The notes beneath the pieces were generated by a model. That model saw only the letters and a program-made list of their open reading frames with translations, was not told where the DNA came from and searched no databases. Source: Ceratorhiza oryzae-sativae (taxonomy: Eukaryota; Basidiomycota; Agaricomycetes; Cantharellales; Ceratobasidiaceae). Taken from it: a stretch of 64,000 bases of DNA. Below, one piece after another: positions 46,751 through 59,256 of the stretch. Each line of letters starts with the position of its first letter. Position 1 is the stretch's first letter. Where the stretch lies: assembly GCA_030998015.1 (NCBI GenBank), contig JARWMV010000253.1:434001-498000 (forward strand), given 5' to 3'. The position numbers and the translations under genes were made by a program.

Positions 46751-48035
46751 TGTTGCAGGTGGATTATTCAGTTGAACTATTTTGACAGCTGAACTATTTT
46801 GACACTTGATTGAAGGACTATTTTCCAACCGCTGTTTTTAGTCGGAACGTTTGATTGCCTCAGAGATAGGTCACGTGATGTACGATGATAGCCACAAATC
46901 GTGAATCGGAATCTACCATTCGTTAAAGAGTCTTGTAATTTCCTTACTGTGGTTGTCAAAATTTCATGCCGTTCATTCAATATTACCTAGTGATTGCCTT
47001 GAGCATGTCGGATTTGTAGGAAACTTGGATTTATCTGACTTGTACATGACGGCTTCGAGGCTCTGACTTTCACTTTTGCCCAACTCTCAAAGCCTGAAGC
47101 CCAATGTTCGGTTTTGAAGTCTTGCGATATCTGGTGTTGAAAAATATCATATTTATCGTAATTATCAATGCTGGGATGGCCAATTCTAAAGGCCTTCCCA
47201 ATATCATCACATCAATATTGACGACCCGGCCCAACGATCGCGCCAACGTGAGAATAATAGCGCATATATATAGACCGGACACGCAGAAGAGCTTCGGACG
47301 GATCGAGGGCAAAAGGAATAATAAAAGGAGGAAGCAAAAAAGGACCGGGGAGTGGGGAACCCATGGCCGCGAAACAGCCAAAGGGGGTATCGGGGAACCG
47401 GAGACGCGAAGGCTAGCTCGCGGGTCGGGCGGCCAACTTGACGTGTCTTTAGAGAGGAGTAGTGGGTGGGTGCAAAAATTCTAGCAAAGATTGTGTATAT
47501 GAATGGAACAACGACGAGCAATGGTGGAGAGAGAGAGAGAGAGAGATGCAAAGTGAGCGCCAAAGGGATGCGTGATGCTTGGTGCCCCCCTGGCGGCTAA
47601 GTCTATGCTGTGATCTTATCTAGCGGCCTCCTTACAGGATCAAAAGGTAGTGAACGAGATCCCTGGTGTTGTGGTATCAATCCTAAAAAGCTAAAAAGCA
47701 TATATTTACGTGGAGACATTACCTAATTAGCCGGTTGGCTTGAGAGTTGGAATCGTCTCAGCCAGCCGTTTGTACTAGGAATTACGGAACATCGGGAGAT
47801 AAAAGAGTCTAATCTGATAGCGGATTTAGCAGCCTTTGTATTGTCCGTGTGAAAAGATTTATGAACTGTGAGCTGCAGATATCAGCACTCTTATTGAAGG
47901 TGCATTAGTGGGCAGATATTACCTTTCCCTGAGATCTCTCAGGCATGAGCTGAGGTGTTTGTCGAAACACGCCATTGCGGTTGACATACTGGATCGGGAT
48001 GAGTATATGGTTGAAAAAATCAGCGATAAGCACTC
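46751..48035. other. Intergenic with GA microsatellite
   Basis: No gene supported, apart from a possible C-terminal extension of the caspase-like gene at about 48090-47900. AT-rich between 46.8 and 47.3 kb. Confidence 0.4.
47528..47547. repeat. (GA)n microsatellite
   Basis: About ten GA dinucleotides in a row. Confidence 0.8.
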
Positions 48036-48759
48036 TTATATCATGCGAGGTGTCTGTGTTGAAAATTCTAGTCGCTTCTTCGATACGTGCAAGAAAAAGT
48101 GAGTGAGGTGGTTGGCCGATGTCTCAAAGGATTCTTCCTCAGTAGCGGAGGCTGAGACGATAGTAGCGAGCAGATTCTCGAGTATCTGTAGTTCTTCTTG
48201 ATTTGGCGCTCCAAAACACGTGTCTCGAACTTGCAATACGTAAACTTGAGAGGAACATGACATTTGGATTTGGGCCAGATCGTTGAAGTTGAGTTTTGCG
48301 TTTGCTCGCTCCTCCGGGGTTTCGTAGTATGTGATGAACTCGTAGCCGTGAATATCGTTCTCTGCGTGACCGGCGAGGTACAAGACAAACAATATGCAAG
48401 GTTCGCGTTGGGTGATTCCTTCCTTGAAATGATTGATAATATTATCTTTTGTTGCATCGGATTCGAAAAGAGCCTGAAATTGAACACGACTGTTACGAGA
48501 CAGGTAGCGTTGCAGGTACTTTACGTCTTGTACGGGATCCTCCAAGGTTCGATCCAGGGGTGCGTACCCGTTATATGTAAGCGCAACAGCTAGAACATAG
48601 ACGGAGCAGTCGAGGTTTGACCCGAGGAGGGATTTGATTTGAGGCGACCTGGCGCCGAGGTTGCTGCCTAAATAGGCGCTCGTTTAATAACGGAGTGTGC
48701 AGTAGTTGTGTTGTTCTGGTGAGCTGAGACGACTGACCGTTAGATAAAATTATCGACAT
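48036..48759 (-). CDS. Small caspase-like (C14 p20-type) protein
   Basis: Two exons: ATG 48759 with MSIILSN, intron 48737-48668 (GTCAGT..TTTAG), then a frame reading VYVLAVALTYNGYAPL, DRTLEDPVQDVKYLQRYL, FESDATKDNIINHFKEG, ILFVLYLAGHAEND, then SSQVYVLQVRDTCFGA. The layout matches the caspase p20 fold of fungal metacaspase-like proteins: the AGH histidine and the DTC cysteine stand where the catalytic pair is expected. Length is about 220 residues, so a p10 part is missing or lies beyond. After the stop, another frame on the same strand stays open from about 48130 to 47900 (LARIEEATRIFNTD, HDIRVLIADFFNHILIP), which could be a further exon or the result of a frameshift. Such proteins are linked to stress and cell death in fungi; activity is inferred. 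Confidence 0.62.
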
Positions 48760-49487
48760 CCTTTGGTTGTCTCAAAATGCGAGGTCGAGATGGCTTACTC
48801 GGAGCAAGGAACTCAGCATTATATAGCAATCATGTAGACACAAGTCCGCAGCTCTCAACCAAATCCCGTTGCTTAGACTTGACTTGTGACCGCGTTTCGG
48901 ACGCATGCTTTACGCCCCGTAACCATGGTGTTCTAACCGATATGTATGATGAGGCCGAAATGAGCAGTGAAAGACGTGAGCTGGGATGCGCAAATAGACT
49001 TTTTGCCCGCCCCAGCGAATCCGGTGCCTGTGCCTGGATACAGCCTGTGCAGTTCTATGAGACGGCGATCTTTGCATGCATTGCAGCGTAGCGTTTGATG
49101 TCGGGTGGGATAGGAGCGGCCCATCACCTGTGAAGATGGGCCGCAGTGGACTTGTATGTGTGTCCACGTAGACCGGCATCTCTTGTGGGAATTTGCCGCG
49201 CAACCGGCCTTCTTGTGTCATTGCCGCTCTGGTATTCCATTTCTGGGAATATGGGCCGCAGGAACCCAGATACTGAAATGCTTTGCTTGGGATGAAAGTG
49301 AATAGCACGGGGGAGTCATATCTCACGTGATCTCATAATTGCCCGGGGATTCTGTGGCGCTTAGATAAGATTCCAGAAGATTGTGGAACACAAGCGCTGT
49401 CATTATAAAGCCCGGCGTTTCCGGCCATTCAGGTGGCCTCTCGGGCTTTGTGCTTTCCACCACACCCACCAGCTCTATAACGTTACC
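48760..49487. other. Divergent promoter region of caspase-like gene and U2AF35
   Basis: About 730 bases, no gene seen. CATTATAAAGCCC at about 49401-49413 is a TATA-like element about 80 bases before the U2AF35 start. Confidence 0.4.
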
Positions 49488-50357
49488 ATGGCCTCCCATC
49501 TCGCCAATATCTTCGGAACAGGTAAGATTTCATTGCACATGCGGAATGAATTTTCGACTCACCTTTGCGTCCAACAGAGCAGGATCGAGTAAACTGCTCC
49601 TTCTACTACAAGGCATGTTCATTCTGAACCCATTCTGCGCTTGAGCTAACTAAGGTGTAGATCGGTGCTTGTCGACACGGCGACCGCTGCTCTCGCAAGC
49701 ATATTCGACCTCCTTTCTCCCAGACGATTCTGCTCCCCAATGTTTACCACAACCCGGCACACAACCCGAACGAGCATTACACCGAGGATCAACTCCAGCA
49801 GGACTTTGACACGACTTATGAGGACTTGTACTGGTGAGTGTATCATTCTGTCTTCTTGCATTTGACGCTAATGTTGTATCGTAGCGAATTGGCCAAGTAC
49901 GGTCACCTTCTAGAATTACACGTTTGCGACAATGTTGGGGACCATTTGATTGGAAATGTGTACGCCCGGTACGAGTGGGAGACAGAGGCTCAGGCTGCCG
50001 TTGATGCGTTGAATAACCGTTGGTACGCGGGTGCGTGTTTATGGGTATCATGAACGAGGCCGGCTCCTGATATCATACTTTTCTCCAGGTCGTCCATTGT
50101 ACGCCGAACTCTCTCCAGTCACGGACTTCCGTGAGGCATGCTGTCGGCAAAACGAAAACGGAGAATGCAACCGAGGTGGCTTCTGCAATTTTATGCATCT
50201 GCGACTCGCGAGCAAGAAGCTAGTATCTGAGCTCAAGGCTGGCCAACGACTGGAGCGTCGTTTGAACCCGCCGAAAGTATCCGGTGGGGCTGGTGGCTGG
50301 GAGCCTCCTAGCGGCCGAAGGAGCGCGAGCCCACCGCGCAGGCGAGGAGATGACTGA
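49488..50357 (+). CDS. U2AF small subunit (U2AF35), splicing factor
   Basis: Recognises the AG at the 3' splice site together with the large U2AF subunit. Order: MASHLANIFGT, first zinc finger [20 protein letters not shown] (C-x8-C-x5-C-x3-H), HIRPPFSQTILLPNVYHNP, then the UHM-type RRM (YEDLYCELAKYGHLLELHVCDN, GNVYARYEWETEAQAAVDALNNRW, FYAEL-type PLYAELSPVTDFREA), second zinc finger CCRQNENGECNRGGFCNFMH, and a short tail with SGRRSASPPRRRGDD. Introns follow FGT, FYYK, DLYC and WYAG. The short RS-type tail is usual in fungi. Start ATG sits in TTACCATGG. Very highly conserved, so the call is firm. Confidence 0.95.
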
Positions 50358-50610
50358 TTAATTGGAATGGATATTCCGCTGACGCTTTGTAACATTCTTG
50401 AGGGATTCGATTGTTATTTTCTGATCGTATTTGTATTGACTAAAAACGAGCGCTCGGCGATTGATGTTACCCGATCACAGCTTGTATTGTCGTGTTGTTT
50501 GCAAATCTATCTGCATTTGATCCAAACCACCATACCCATTATACTACTGGCGTCCTACGAGCAAGCGTATTCTAGTTTGTTCAAACGGTGAACACCAGTA
50601 TTCGCACACT

Positions 50611-52812
50611 ATGAATCAAGGAGCACCCGTCAACGAATTAAGACAGGCCATCAAGGATTGTACTGATCGAGGGCTTCTTGCTGCCGCTAAATGGCGAGTA
50701 TTCCTAGGCTTGTTGCCAGATTTGGTTCTAATTGTAGCGCTTGATATACAGGGCAGGAGAATTGCTTGTTGCTATCCCCCCAGAAGAACGTCGGCGTGCT
50801 TCAACTTTTGCCCACTCGACACCTGCACGACCATCGCGTTCCCTTCCACGAACTTCTCTATCGTTCTCCGAAGAGGACAATATACTTACAGATGCAGAAG
50901 CTGATGAAGATGAAGCGGATCTGCTAGAGGTGGCTAAAACTTATTACGCTATGAAAGAGTTGGACCGCGCGGCACATCTCTTGAAGGGGTGCAAAGGACC
51001 CAAGGCAAGATTTCTGGGAATATACTGTCGCTACCTAGTGAGTACATAGTTACAAATTAAGGTTGTGAGAACCAACGCTTGACTATAGGCAAGTGACAGG
51101 CAAGCTCAAGATGCTTGGGAAACCAAAGCTGGTGCGTACCGTGACATGCGCAGACGTGTTGATTGCATTGAAATACTCCTCCCGCTCTTCGTACAGGCAC
51201 AAGAGAACAAGGGATTGCTGCAGTGAACCCCGAACTCGTCAGCCTACTCGCTCTAGTCCAGAATGACACGGAACCATTCTTGTTGTTCTTGTATGTGAGC
51301 CACCCTGCCCTGTACACGTGTACTAAATGTCTCAGGACGCGATAGAAAAGGCGTTTTATTAGCCCGGATGAACAGACGGCCGGAAGCCACCGAGGCACTC
51401 ATTAGGTCGGCAAAAGCCTATCCATGGAATTGGAGTTGTTGGAAGCAGCTTGGACGCGTCATACAAGACAATGACGAGGTGCGCTTTGCCTCTTCGCTTC
51501 GCCTTATTGAACTCAATTCTGGGCAGTTTGCTGGCATCCGGCCACATATAGGCGACCACCCTGCGGCAACACTCTTTTGTGTGACCATCATGATAGATCT
51601 TCATGCACATGCCGAGGGCGCGCTCGACCTCTTGCTCAATGTGCACAAGATCTTCCCCCATTCGCTATACATCCAGGCTTTGCGTGCTCAAATATTCTAC
51701 CACTTACGCGATTTTGACGAGGCGGAACAGATATTCGAACGCGTTTTGGTGGACGATCCGTACAGGGTGGACGAAATCGATGTTTATTCGAATATCTTGT
51801 ACGTGATGAAGAAAAAAGCGAGGCTCAGCGACATTGCACACCAGTTTGTCAAGGTTGCGAAGGATCGGCCAGAAGTCTGTTGCTTGGTTGGTAAGTTGGC
51901 CACTCTCCACCGGATTAGATACCTTCAAGTTCTGATCGTGGAGTACGCAGGAAATTATTACAGCTTACGAACGCAACACGAGCAAGCAATCCGATACTTC
52001 CAACGGGCGGTTCTGCTTGACAGATCATACCTTGCCGCGTGGACACTCATGGGCCATGAGTGGGTGGAGCTAAAGAACTCGCAAGCCGCAATTGAAGCCT
52101 ATCGCCGAGCCATTGGTGAGAAGTCAAGTAAAGATAGAGAACCTCTCTGATGCACCGGATGGCAGATGTGAATAGAAAGGACTATCGAGCATGGTACGGG
52201 TTGGGCCAAACATACGAGATGATCGACATGCCGCATTATGCGCTGCATTATTTCCAACGAGCAACCGCATTGAGGTGAGCCTCCCTCCCTTTTCGTAAAG
52301 TGACCTGGGGTTGATGTTTGACAGGCCCTACGATATACGAATGTGGCAAGCCCTGGCTTCGTGCTATCAAAATCTCAACAAGTACGCCTCGACCGAGATT
52401 ATGCTATCAACTGGCTAATTGACTACGGCTTTTTTATGATAGATATAAGGATGCTGTCCAATGTTATCGTCGGGCTCTTTTTGGGGTGGATCAGCACTCC
52501 CAAGAAGCAGCTTCACTGATTCATAAATTAGCAACGTTATATACCTTACTTGGCAAACACGAGCAGGCGGCAGCATGTCACACACGTGTTGTCGAGCTCG
52601 CAATTCACTCGCACCCCGACGTGCCGATCACCCAGTATGCCAAAAGCGCCATATTTGTTGCTCAATGGGAGATTTCACGAGGTGCGGCAGGAGATATGAC
52701 CAAGGCACGCGCCTTGCTAAAACGGGTGGCCGAGAGTGCAGCTGAAGAGAGTGGTGATGCGGCTGCCAAGCTGAGAGCATTGGATGCAGTCGAGGGGGGA
52801 ACCTTGGCGTAG
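50611..52812 (+). CDS. Anaphase-promoting complex TPR subunit CDC23/APC8
   Basis: Scaffold subunit of the APC/C ubiquitin ligase, which drives exit from mitosis. Start [21 protein letters not shown]; then [70 protein letters not shown], then the family-typical [25 protein letters not shown] and [32 protein letters not shown] repeats follow: [68 protein letters not shown], and [14 protein letters not shown]. The end is TLA with TAG at 52810-52812. About nine short introns. The pattern MGHE.VE.KN and [11 protein letters not shown] is diagnostic for CDC23. About 250 bp downstream of U2AF35, same strand. Confidence 0.93.
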
Positions 52813-52954
52813 AGCTAAAGTACAATGGTTTTGCTAATACGAGGCACCGTTTCCATACTACTAGAGGATTGCCTCATTGGGGGACTACAGAACGCCTTGG
52901 GCCTCGGGAGCAACGCGTGTGACACAATAAGCGCATTTATTATTTATCGTATCG

Positions 52955-55112
52955 CTAATCCGTTGGCCATCTTTCCAGAGATACATAACACCTTTCTGGC
53001 TGTCTACTTATTTTTGTAAACGCCTCGCATCCAGCCACAGCCGCCGGAACCGGTTTGAATATAAATGCTTTTGACAGGGCCGCCACAAATATTTTCAGCT
53101 CTAGTATCTAAATCCAAGCCGAGTTCAACCAAACGAGTTATATTATGAACATAACCAGTTCGTACGTACCGCCAGTCGTTGTCCGGAACAGGCGCGTTGT
53201 CCAATTCCAAATGGAAAACTTGGCCCAGCGTTGACGTTGAACGACCCATCAGCTCTGAGCCACCGACTGGGCCGCCATTCCTCGGCGTCTGAACCCCAAT
53301 CCGATTCTTGGGCACTCAAAGGGCCGACCGGGAACATCAACATAGTCCCTACGGGGCAGATACATGATTTATCTCCTACTCAGCAGTACTCTAACGAAGC
53401 TCACCTTTGGGAACATGCCGACCCAAAATGACCTCATCATCAATCACTTGTTGAACCAGTGGGAATGAATATGGACTCCCCACTCCACTAGGCAGCTAGT
53501 GACTACTCACATTCGCGCATGGTGTTCGGTACTGCCCTGGCGCACCGGAGGGACTCAGCCACCACAGCTTCGAGCGTTGGCATACGCTCCGGGTCAGTTA
53601 TTGTATCGAAGTCCCATGGTTCTTCGTCCGACCTCAAACTAAAAACTCCGCATACCTCGTTGTATAGCTGCCGCTGGAGCTCCATATCTTGAGGGAGGAA
53701 CTTGACTATCCACGAAAGTACTACACCAGTCGTGTCCTGGCCAGCGCTATGGCGAGCAAGGTTGGGGTGGTATTTCAGGACGAATGAAAAAAATTTACAC
53801 TCACACAGTAAAAGTTATCAACTCATCGCGGAGCTCTCCTATGTCGAACTCGTCTGCATCTTCTCTTGACTCCCTCTGAGCAATCATATCCACAACACAA
53901 TCGGCGTCAGTTGCCAGTTGTGCTCCTTGCTTATATCCAGGCTGTTGTTTTTCTCGCGCTCGCGCCTCAGCAATCTTGCTGTCTATAAATTCGGAGACTA
54001 TTCTCCATGACTGACGCCAGGGAACGGATAGATCTTGAACAAATATCTTGCTAATACAAGCTGGGAGCAACGTAGAGTTTAGTCGCTCGACGCTCTGCAT
54101 TAGAGTGCTCAAGGCCATCTGCAGCGACGAAGAGCCGGCTTGAGGAATATGAACAATCCCTTGGTCGGCATATATCGAGGAATCTGGTGCTGGGAGAGAG
54201 CTGTATGCTATGTCGACCGAGCTAGAGAAATCCCCGGTAGCTATGCTCACTGCAGCAAACATAAATAGGTCAATCTACCATACCATGGAAACCCCGACAA
54301 TGCTTACGCATAACGTCCTAAACGAACAAGTACATAGTATGTCAAACTGTGATGACGGATGGTTGTTTCGTATGCGCACCATCACAGCTATTTTCAAGTC
54401 CTGATCGGCTGAAAACGCATTGCTGCCAATTAGATCTACCTTTCGATTCCACAACCTCACGAGCTTGTTTGCTCCAGTTGATACACGAGCTGACATTCGT
54501 TCCAAATACCTGCGACTCATACTTGGCCCCATGAGTTGGCGGTGTCGTCTCCACATATCATCTTGATATTCGGCTACCTGGTTATATTTCAATACAAAAT
54601 ACCGAGAAAGAACTGACTTGTTGGTAGGGCTAGTTGCCCCGTTGGGATGACTGTACCAAACCTATTTGCTGAAATCAAACGACTGACACGAATTTTCTGA
54701 CAAGCTACTAACTTACGACTCTCTCACCCATCTCGATTGCTCCACGGTCTTCGCTCTCAAGAGCAACCTTTCGGCCTCGGCCCTATCGGCGACAATTACA
54801 AGTCGGGCATGGCCAATTAAAACCTTTGGTTGGATCAGCTCTAAGCCCAGCTAGTAACAGGAAAGAACCTACTTGAGATAGTGGGCCGTATCGAGCTGTC
54901 ACGCCGTTGAACCACTTCGAAGCATCGTTCTCCCCGTCTCTCGAGAAACGTGCAAGGTCGATTACATGACCCAAGATGGTAAAGCCCGGGTCGTGGGGTA
55001 TATCGGGTATTGGCTTAGGCAGTAACCATAAATAGCACAATCGGGAGAATGTAGCGAGAGACACGCCAGCAAGCAGCGGACCAAAGTAGTCGAAATTTTG
55101 GACCCGGTTCAT
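52955..55112 (-). CDS. Cytochrome P450 (family copy 5)
   Basis: Start MNRVQNFDYFGP at 55112, anchor GVSLATFSRLCYLWLLPKP, hinge IPDIPHDP, then HARLVIVADRAEAERLLLRAK, VIPTGQLALPT, MWRRHRQLMGPSMSRRYLERM, ATDADCVVDMIAQRESRED, canonical I-helix AGQDTTGVVLSW, ExxR as ESLR, WRPSRWLRADGSFN, heme loop FGIGQRACSGQRLA and an end SLERWPTD with TAG at 52957-52955. The 10-nt exon is at 54317-54308. More distant from copies 2-4 than they are from each other, and closest to copy 6. All required motifs are present. It lies tail-to-tail with CDC23, with 142 bp between stops. Confidence 0.88.
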
Positions 55113-55700
55113 GGAGGCAGGAAGAGAGAAACAACCCGAGATCGAACGTAATATCTCGTTCTCATTCGTTTCATTTAACCTCACGCGGGCACTGCCTATG
55201 GGCTAATCGGACACTTAGCGCGGTCAGATATTAGGATTCAGTGGGCGCCTAGCCCACAGACGTAATCGGAAGGAAACGCCAAGCAGCGACCCTTGTGGCG
55301 CGGCATTATAATAGATGGGCGCTAGGACCATCCTAGTCCGTTTGTGACCCGTCTTCCGAGAGAGATTGACCAGTCTACCTTGGAGGGGACCGATACGGTA
55401 CCCTGTGGTACAACTGTACTTCAGATGCGCTGAATCAACGTTCAACCACATTTTAGTCAATACTCTCTGCTCAATGGGCAGCTGGGTGCAGAAGAGTGTC
55501 GCCGAGGCGGCCGCTCGCGTTTGCCTTGCCAACTTATGCCTTTTGGACCATAGGTGGCCTACTGAGAGCCTTACAGATAGCGGGAGGGGGTGACAATGTG
55601 AAACCCAAGTAGGCAAACGTATTTCTATCCTGCTACGGGGAATATTGGCAAAAAATATCAAACGAAGGGCGGTTTTCGCATATATTATCTTATTTTATGA
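55113..55700. other. Intergenic between P450 copies 5 and 6
   Basis: About 590 bases upstream of copy 5. A 145-codon minus-strand frame here has no protein family features and is probably chance. Confidence 0.4.
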
Positions 55701-57859
55701 TCAAACGGTTGGCCAGAGTTCCAACGATACATAACACTGCTTCAGTTGCCGGCTGATTTTGATGAAAGCTGCCTCCCCGGCCACTTCTGGTGGGGCTGGC
55801 TTAAACACAAATGCTTTCGATAAAGCTGCTACAAATGTCTTCAGCTTCAACATCTAAGTCAAATGTAAGTATCCTGAGCTAGTTCAAAATCGTCAGAGAG
55901 CCGGCCTATACACACCGCGAGTTGTTGTCCGAAGCAGGCTCGTTGTCCGACACCGAACGGAAGGCCCGGCCCAGCGTTGGCATCGAACGACACATCGGAC
56001 TTTAACCACCGAGTTGGCCGCCAAAGTTCTGGGTCTAGGCCTCAATCAGCCTCCTTCGCGCTTAACAGACCAACCGGGATCATCAGTCGAGTGCCTAGGC
56101 GAGCATGAACGTAGGTCTTTAGAATATATTTTATGAAAAGTGAACACAACAAAATCACACCTTTCGGAACGTGCTGACCCAAGATCACTTCATCATGGAT
56201 TATTTTTCAATCAAAGGGAAGGATTTAGTTTTGTTTTGCTCTGAGACAGATTGATACCCACATTCACGGATAACATTTGGCGCTGCCCTGCCTCATCGTA
56301 GGGACTGTGCTACCACAGCTTCTAGAATCGGTACTTTCTTTGGATTACTTATCGTATCAAATTACCATGGTTCTTCATCTGCTCTCTGCCCAAATGCACC
56401 ACAAACTTCGTCGTGAAGCCGTTGCTGTATTCCCATATCCTGGGGCAGAAACTTGACAAGCCATGAGAGTACGACACCGGTCATATCTTGGCCGGCACTG
56501 GCATGTAAAGGATATATGAGAAACATCACAAATAATCGATATCAAAATACAAACCTACATGATGAAGGTCATTAGTTCATCGCGTAATTCCCCTAGTCCG
56601 AAAGTCTCTGCCCCTTCTCGAGCCTCTCGCTGAGCAATCATATCCACAACGCAATCGGCGTCGGTCGCAAGTCCTTCTCCTCGCTTGAGTCCGGAAGTCT
56701 TGATTTCTTGAGCCTGCGCCTCCATAATCCTAGTATCTACGAATTCAGAAACTGTCCACCTTGACTTGCGCTACGAGGGAGAAAGATTTTGCTTATATTA
56801 GCGGGAAAGGGAACAAAATTAAGTCGCTCGACGCTGGTTGTTAGATAGTTTATGGCCTCTTGCAGAGCTGAGGAGTCACTCTGAGGAATATTGGTGGAAC
56901 ATTTGTCTGTATGCAGTGAAGCTGCGGATGTTGGGAGAGAGTTATATGCGATATTAACCGAACTAGGAGAATCTCCCATTGCTATGCTTACTAAATTTGA
57001 ATGATGTGAGCCAGAAGCAACAGATAGAAAGTGTTAGATGTTGACGCACGCATATCATCCTGGGGCCAATGGATACACATAGTAAACCCGCGCATTTCAC
57101 TTTGAAAATTTAATGTGCGTACCATCACAGCCATCTGCATGTCCTGGTCAGCCGCGAAGGCTTTATCCCCAATCAGTTCTAACTTGCGATTCCATAGTCT
57201 TACGAGGTTGTTTGCCCCTGCCGACACTCGGGTAGACATACGCTCAATGCAACGGCGGCTCATGCTGGGTCCCGTAAGTTGACGGTGTCGTTTCCACATA
57301 TCATCTTGTCGTGGTTAAAGCATTCAACAAATGTACTTGACACAACAAAGATGGACACACCTGTACGCAAAGCAAGTTGCCCAGGCGGAATAATCGTTCC
57401 AAACCTATTCATAAGCTTCAATGAAGAAGAAGTTCTATTGTGGACAAGTAGCTTACGAGTCTTTGACCAAACTCGACTGTTCGATGGCCTTTCCCTTGGA
57501 AATTAGTCTTTCGATCTCGGCTCTGTTGGCGAGGATGACAACACGAGAGTGACCCAGTAAGACCTTAGTTTCACTTTCTGAATTAATTTCTTCATTTTCT
57601 AATAGGAGCTAGCTACCTGAGCGAGCAGGCCATGTTTGGTAGTTATGCCGTTAAACCAAAGTGCATTGTCTTCTTCCCCAGAAGCTTTCATGAAACGCAC
57701 AAGATCGGGAATATGACCTAGGATGCTCCTTATAGGGCCGCGCGGTATGTTTGGGATCGGTTTGGGGATCAACCATAAGTAGCATAACCAGGCAATGGTA
57801 ACGAGAGAAAACCCAGCAAGTACTGGGGGAAAATAGCCTAAGTTTCGAAAACTGTCCAT
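55701..57859 (-). pseudogene. Cytochrome P450 pseudogene (family copy 6)
   Basis: Related to copy 5. Start MDSFRNLGYFPP at 57859, anchor and PKPIPNIPRGP hinge, MWKRHRQLTGPSMSRRCIERM, and the 10-nt exon at 57059-57050 are kept. Then it breaks: a frameshift near 56770 after ISKIFLP (the other frame resumes SRWTVSEFVDTRIMEA and TDADCVVDMIAQREAREGAE); TAA after EEPW near 56367; the K-helix is QSLR, losing the essential Glu; and a TGA follows directly at about 56310. The I-helix is AGQDMT. The heme loop FGVGQRACFGQQLA and the C-terminus ISRQLKQCYVSLELWPTV with TGA at 55703-55701 are still readable, so loss of function seems recent. Confidence 0.88.
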
Positions 57860-59256
57860 GGTACAGGCCACGTAGTAAAATGAGAGGGCAAGCGACTTGG
57901 TTGTATTTATTTCATGTGGATCTGATCTCCTCTGAATCATGGATCGGCCCTGCAAGGAGGGCAGGGATGGCCGAAGGAGGCAGTGTGCACAAGGTTTATA
58001 CGTTACTTCGTGATGATGCTGATGTAGTACCCACGTGTGGCCAACTCAGGCAGAAATGCCAATCGTCCTGATAGTTGATAAAATTGTGGAAGCTCACTCA
58101 TAGAACGAGGCATCAATGCCAGTTGGATATCTATTGTGCCGCATGACTAACTCGAATCTCGCAAACTATTATACCCTATGAGGCAGTCTAATGATAGAAT
58201 AAAACGGACGGGGGTTTGCGGGGTTGGTATTGACAAGCAACGAATCATGATTCATGCCTTCACACGAGCGCCAAAGCTTAACCATGCCAGGTTCTCAGGC
58301 AAAAGCCAAAAACCTAGCTAGCGCAAAGTAGCGCCACATGGCCAAGTATGCTTTTTAGCACTCACTAGGTCTCGAGTAGCGCGAGCTATCGGCGCTGCTA
58401 GGATCTCATGAGCACTAAGAAGCATACTTAGACGCTGGGCCTCTGGTTTGGCTGAGCTGAGCTGAGCGATACCTTATAACTGACGCCGGGACTAGCACTT
58501 GCATGCGTACATGTAGATGGATGTATTATATAACAATCTGACACGCATATATACAACGCTATGGTTTCTTGTTGGGCTAACGGTAAGAGTGGGAGATGCG
58601 AGCGCGCCGGCGTGACCGACCATCTTGAGCAACGAGCAGGGCTCGCTAGGTCGAGGTGGGTCCAAAAAGAGGCTATAGAGTCTCTTATGTGCACGAGGAT
58701 GGGAACGGGGAGTGTGGGCGAGACTAAAAGACTCGTCCAACGATGAGCGAAACAGTCACTCGACGCGGTCGAGACGAGCGTAGGTCCCTGGCCAAGGCCT
58801 AATGGGCCCACACAGCAAATGCCTGAGTAAGCACCAGGTTGGTGCCCGCGTCAGCTCACATCGCGTCTCTCTGCCGGCTCCGCTACACAATTTCCCTTAA
58901 CTCACGCAAATCCTTTTGGCATTGGCGAAACCAAGGCTCAATTCTAACGTGAGCTTGTATGTGACAATGTCTTGTTAACGATTTACAACATGACCTCGGG
59001 CCTTATAACGCCTCGTAAACCCTTACCACCCTACGTATGCGCTGGCAAGGAAGTTCTTTGATTCTCCGATTGGTTGTATTCGTGTTGCATCTGTTCACCA
59101 TAACAAGCCCGAATAACAAACGAATCCTTGTGTGAACTTTTTTGGCATTTATTAAAGTCAAAAGTTGTTTAGGACGGTTTAGTCTAATTTTGTCACTACC
59201 AATCCGGATACGTCAAATACTTTATTAGGCCGAACATGCATTAGCGAGACTTTTGT
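57860..59256. other. Intergenic, degraded
   Basis: No gene supported. Contains an imperfect 21-bp inverted repeat (listed separately). A 127-codon minus-strand frame at 58811-58428 overlaps it and shows no family features. Confidence 0.35.
58344..58429. repeat. Imperfect inverted repeat with 44-nt loop
   Basis: Left arm AAGTATGCTTTTTAGCACTCA (58344-58364); the right arm (58409-58429) is its reverse complement with three mismatches. It could form a hairpin, or mark the ends of a very small inverted-repeat element. Confidence 0.6.

Noticed and set aside
48546..48570. GGTTCGATCC, resembling a tRNA B-box
   Set aside because: No matching A-box or cloverleaf around it; it lies in the coding exon of the caspase-like gene.
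55224..55661. 145-codon minus-strand frame between P450 copies 5 and 6
   Set aside because: No family features; lies in the promoter region of copy 5.
58428..58811. 127-codon minus-strand frame
   Set aside because: Overlaps the hairpin repeat and has no protein family character.
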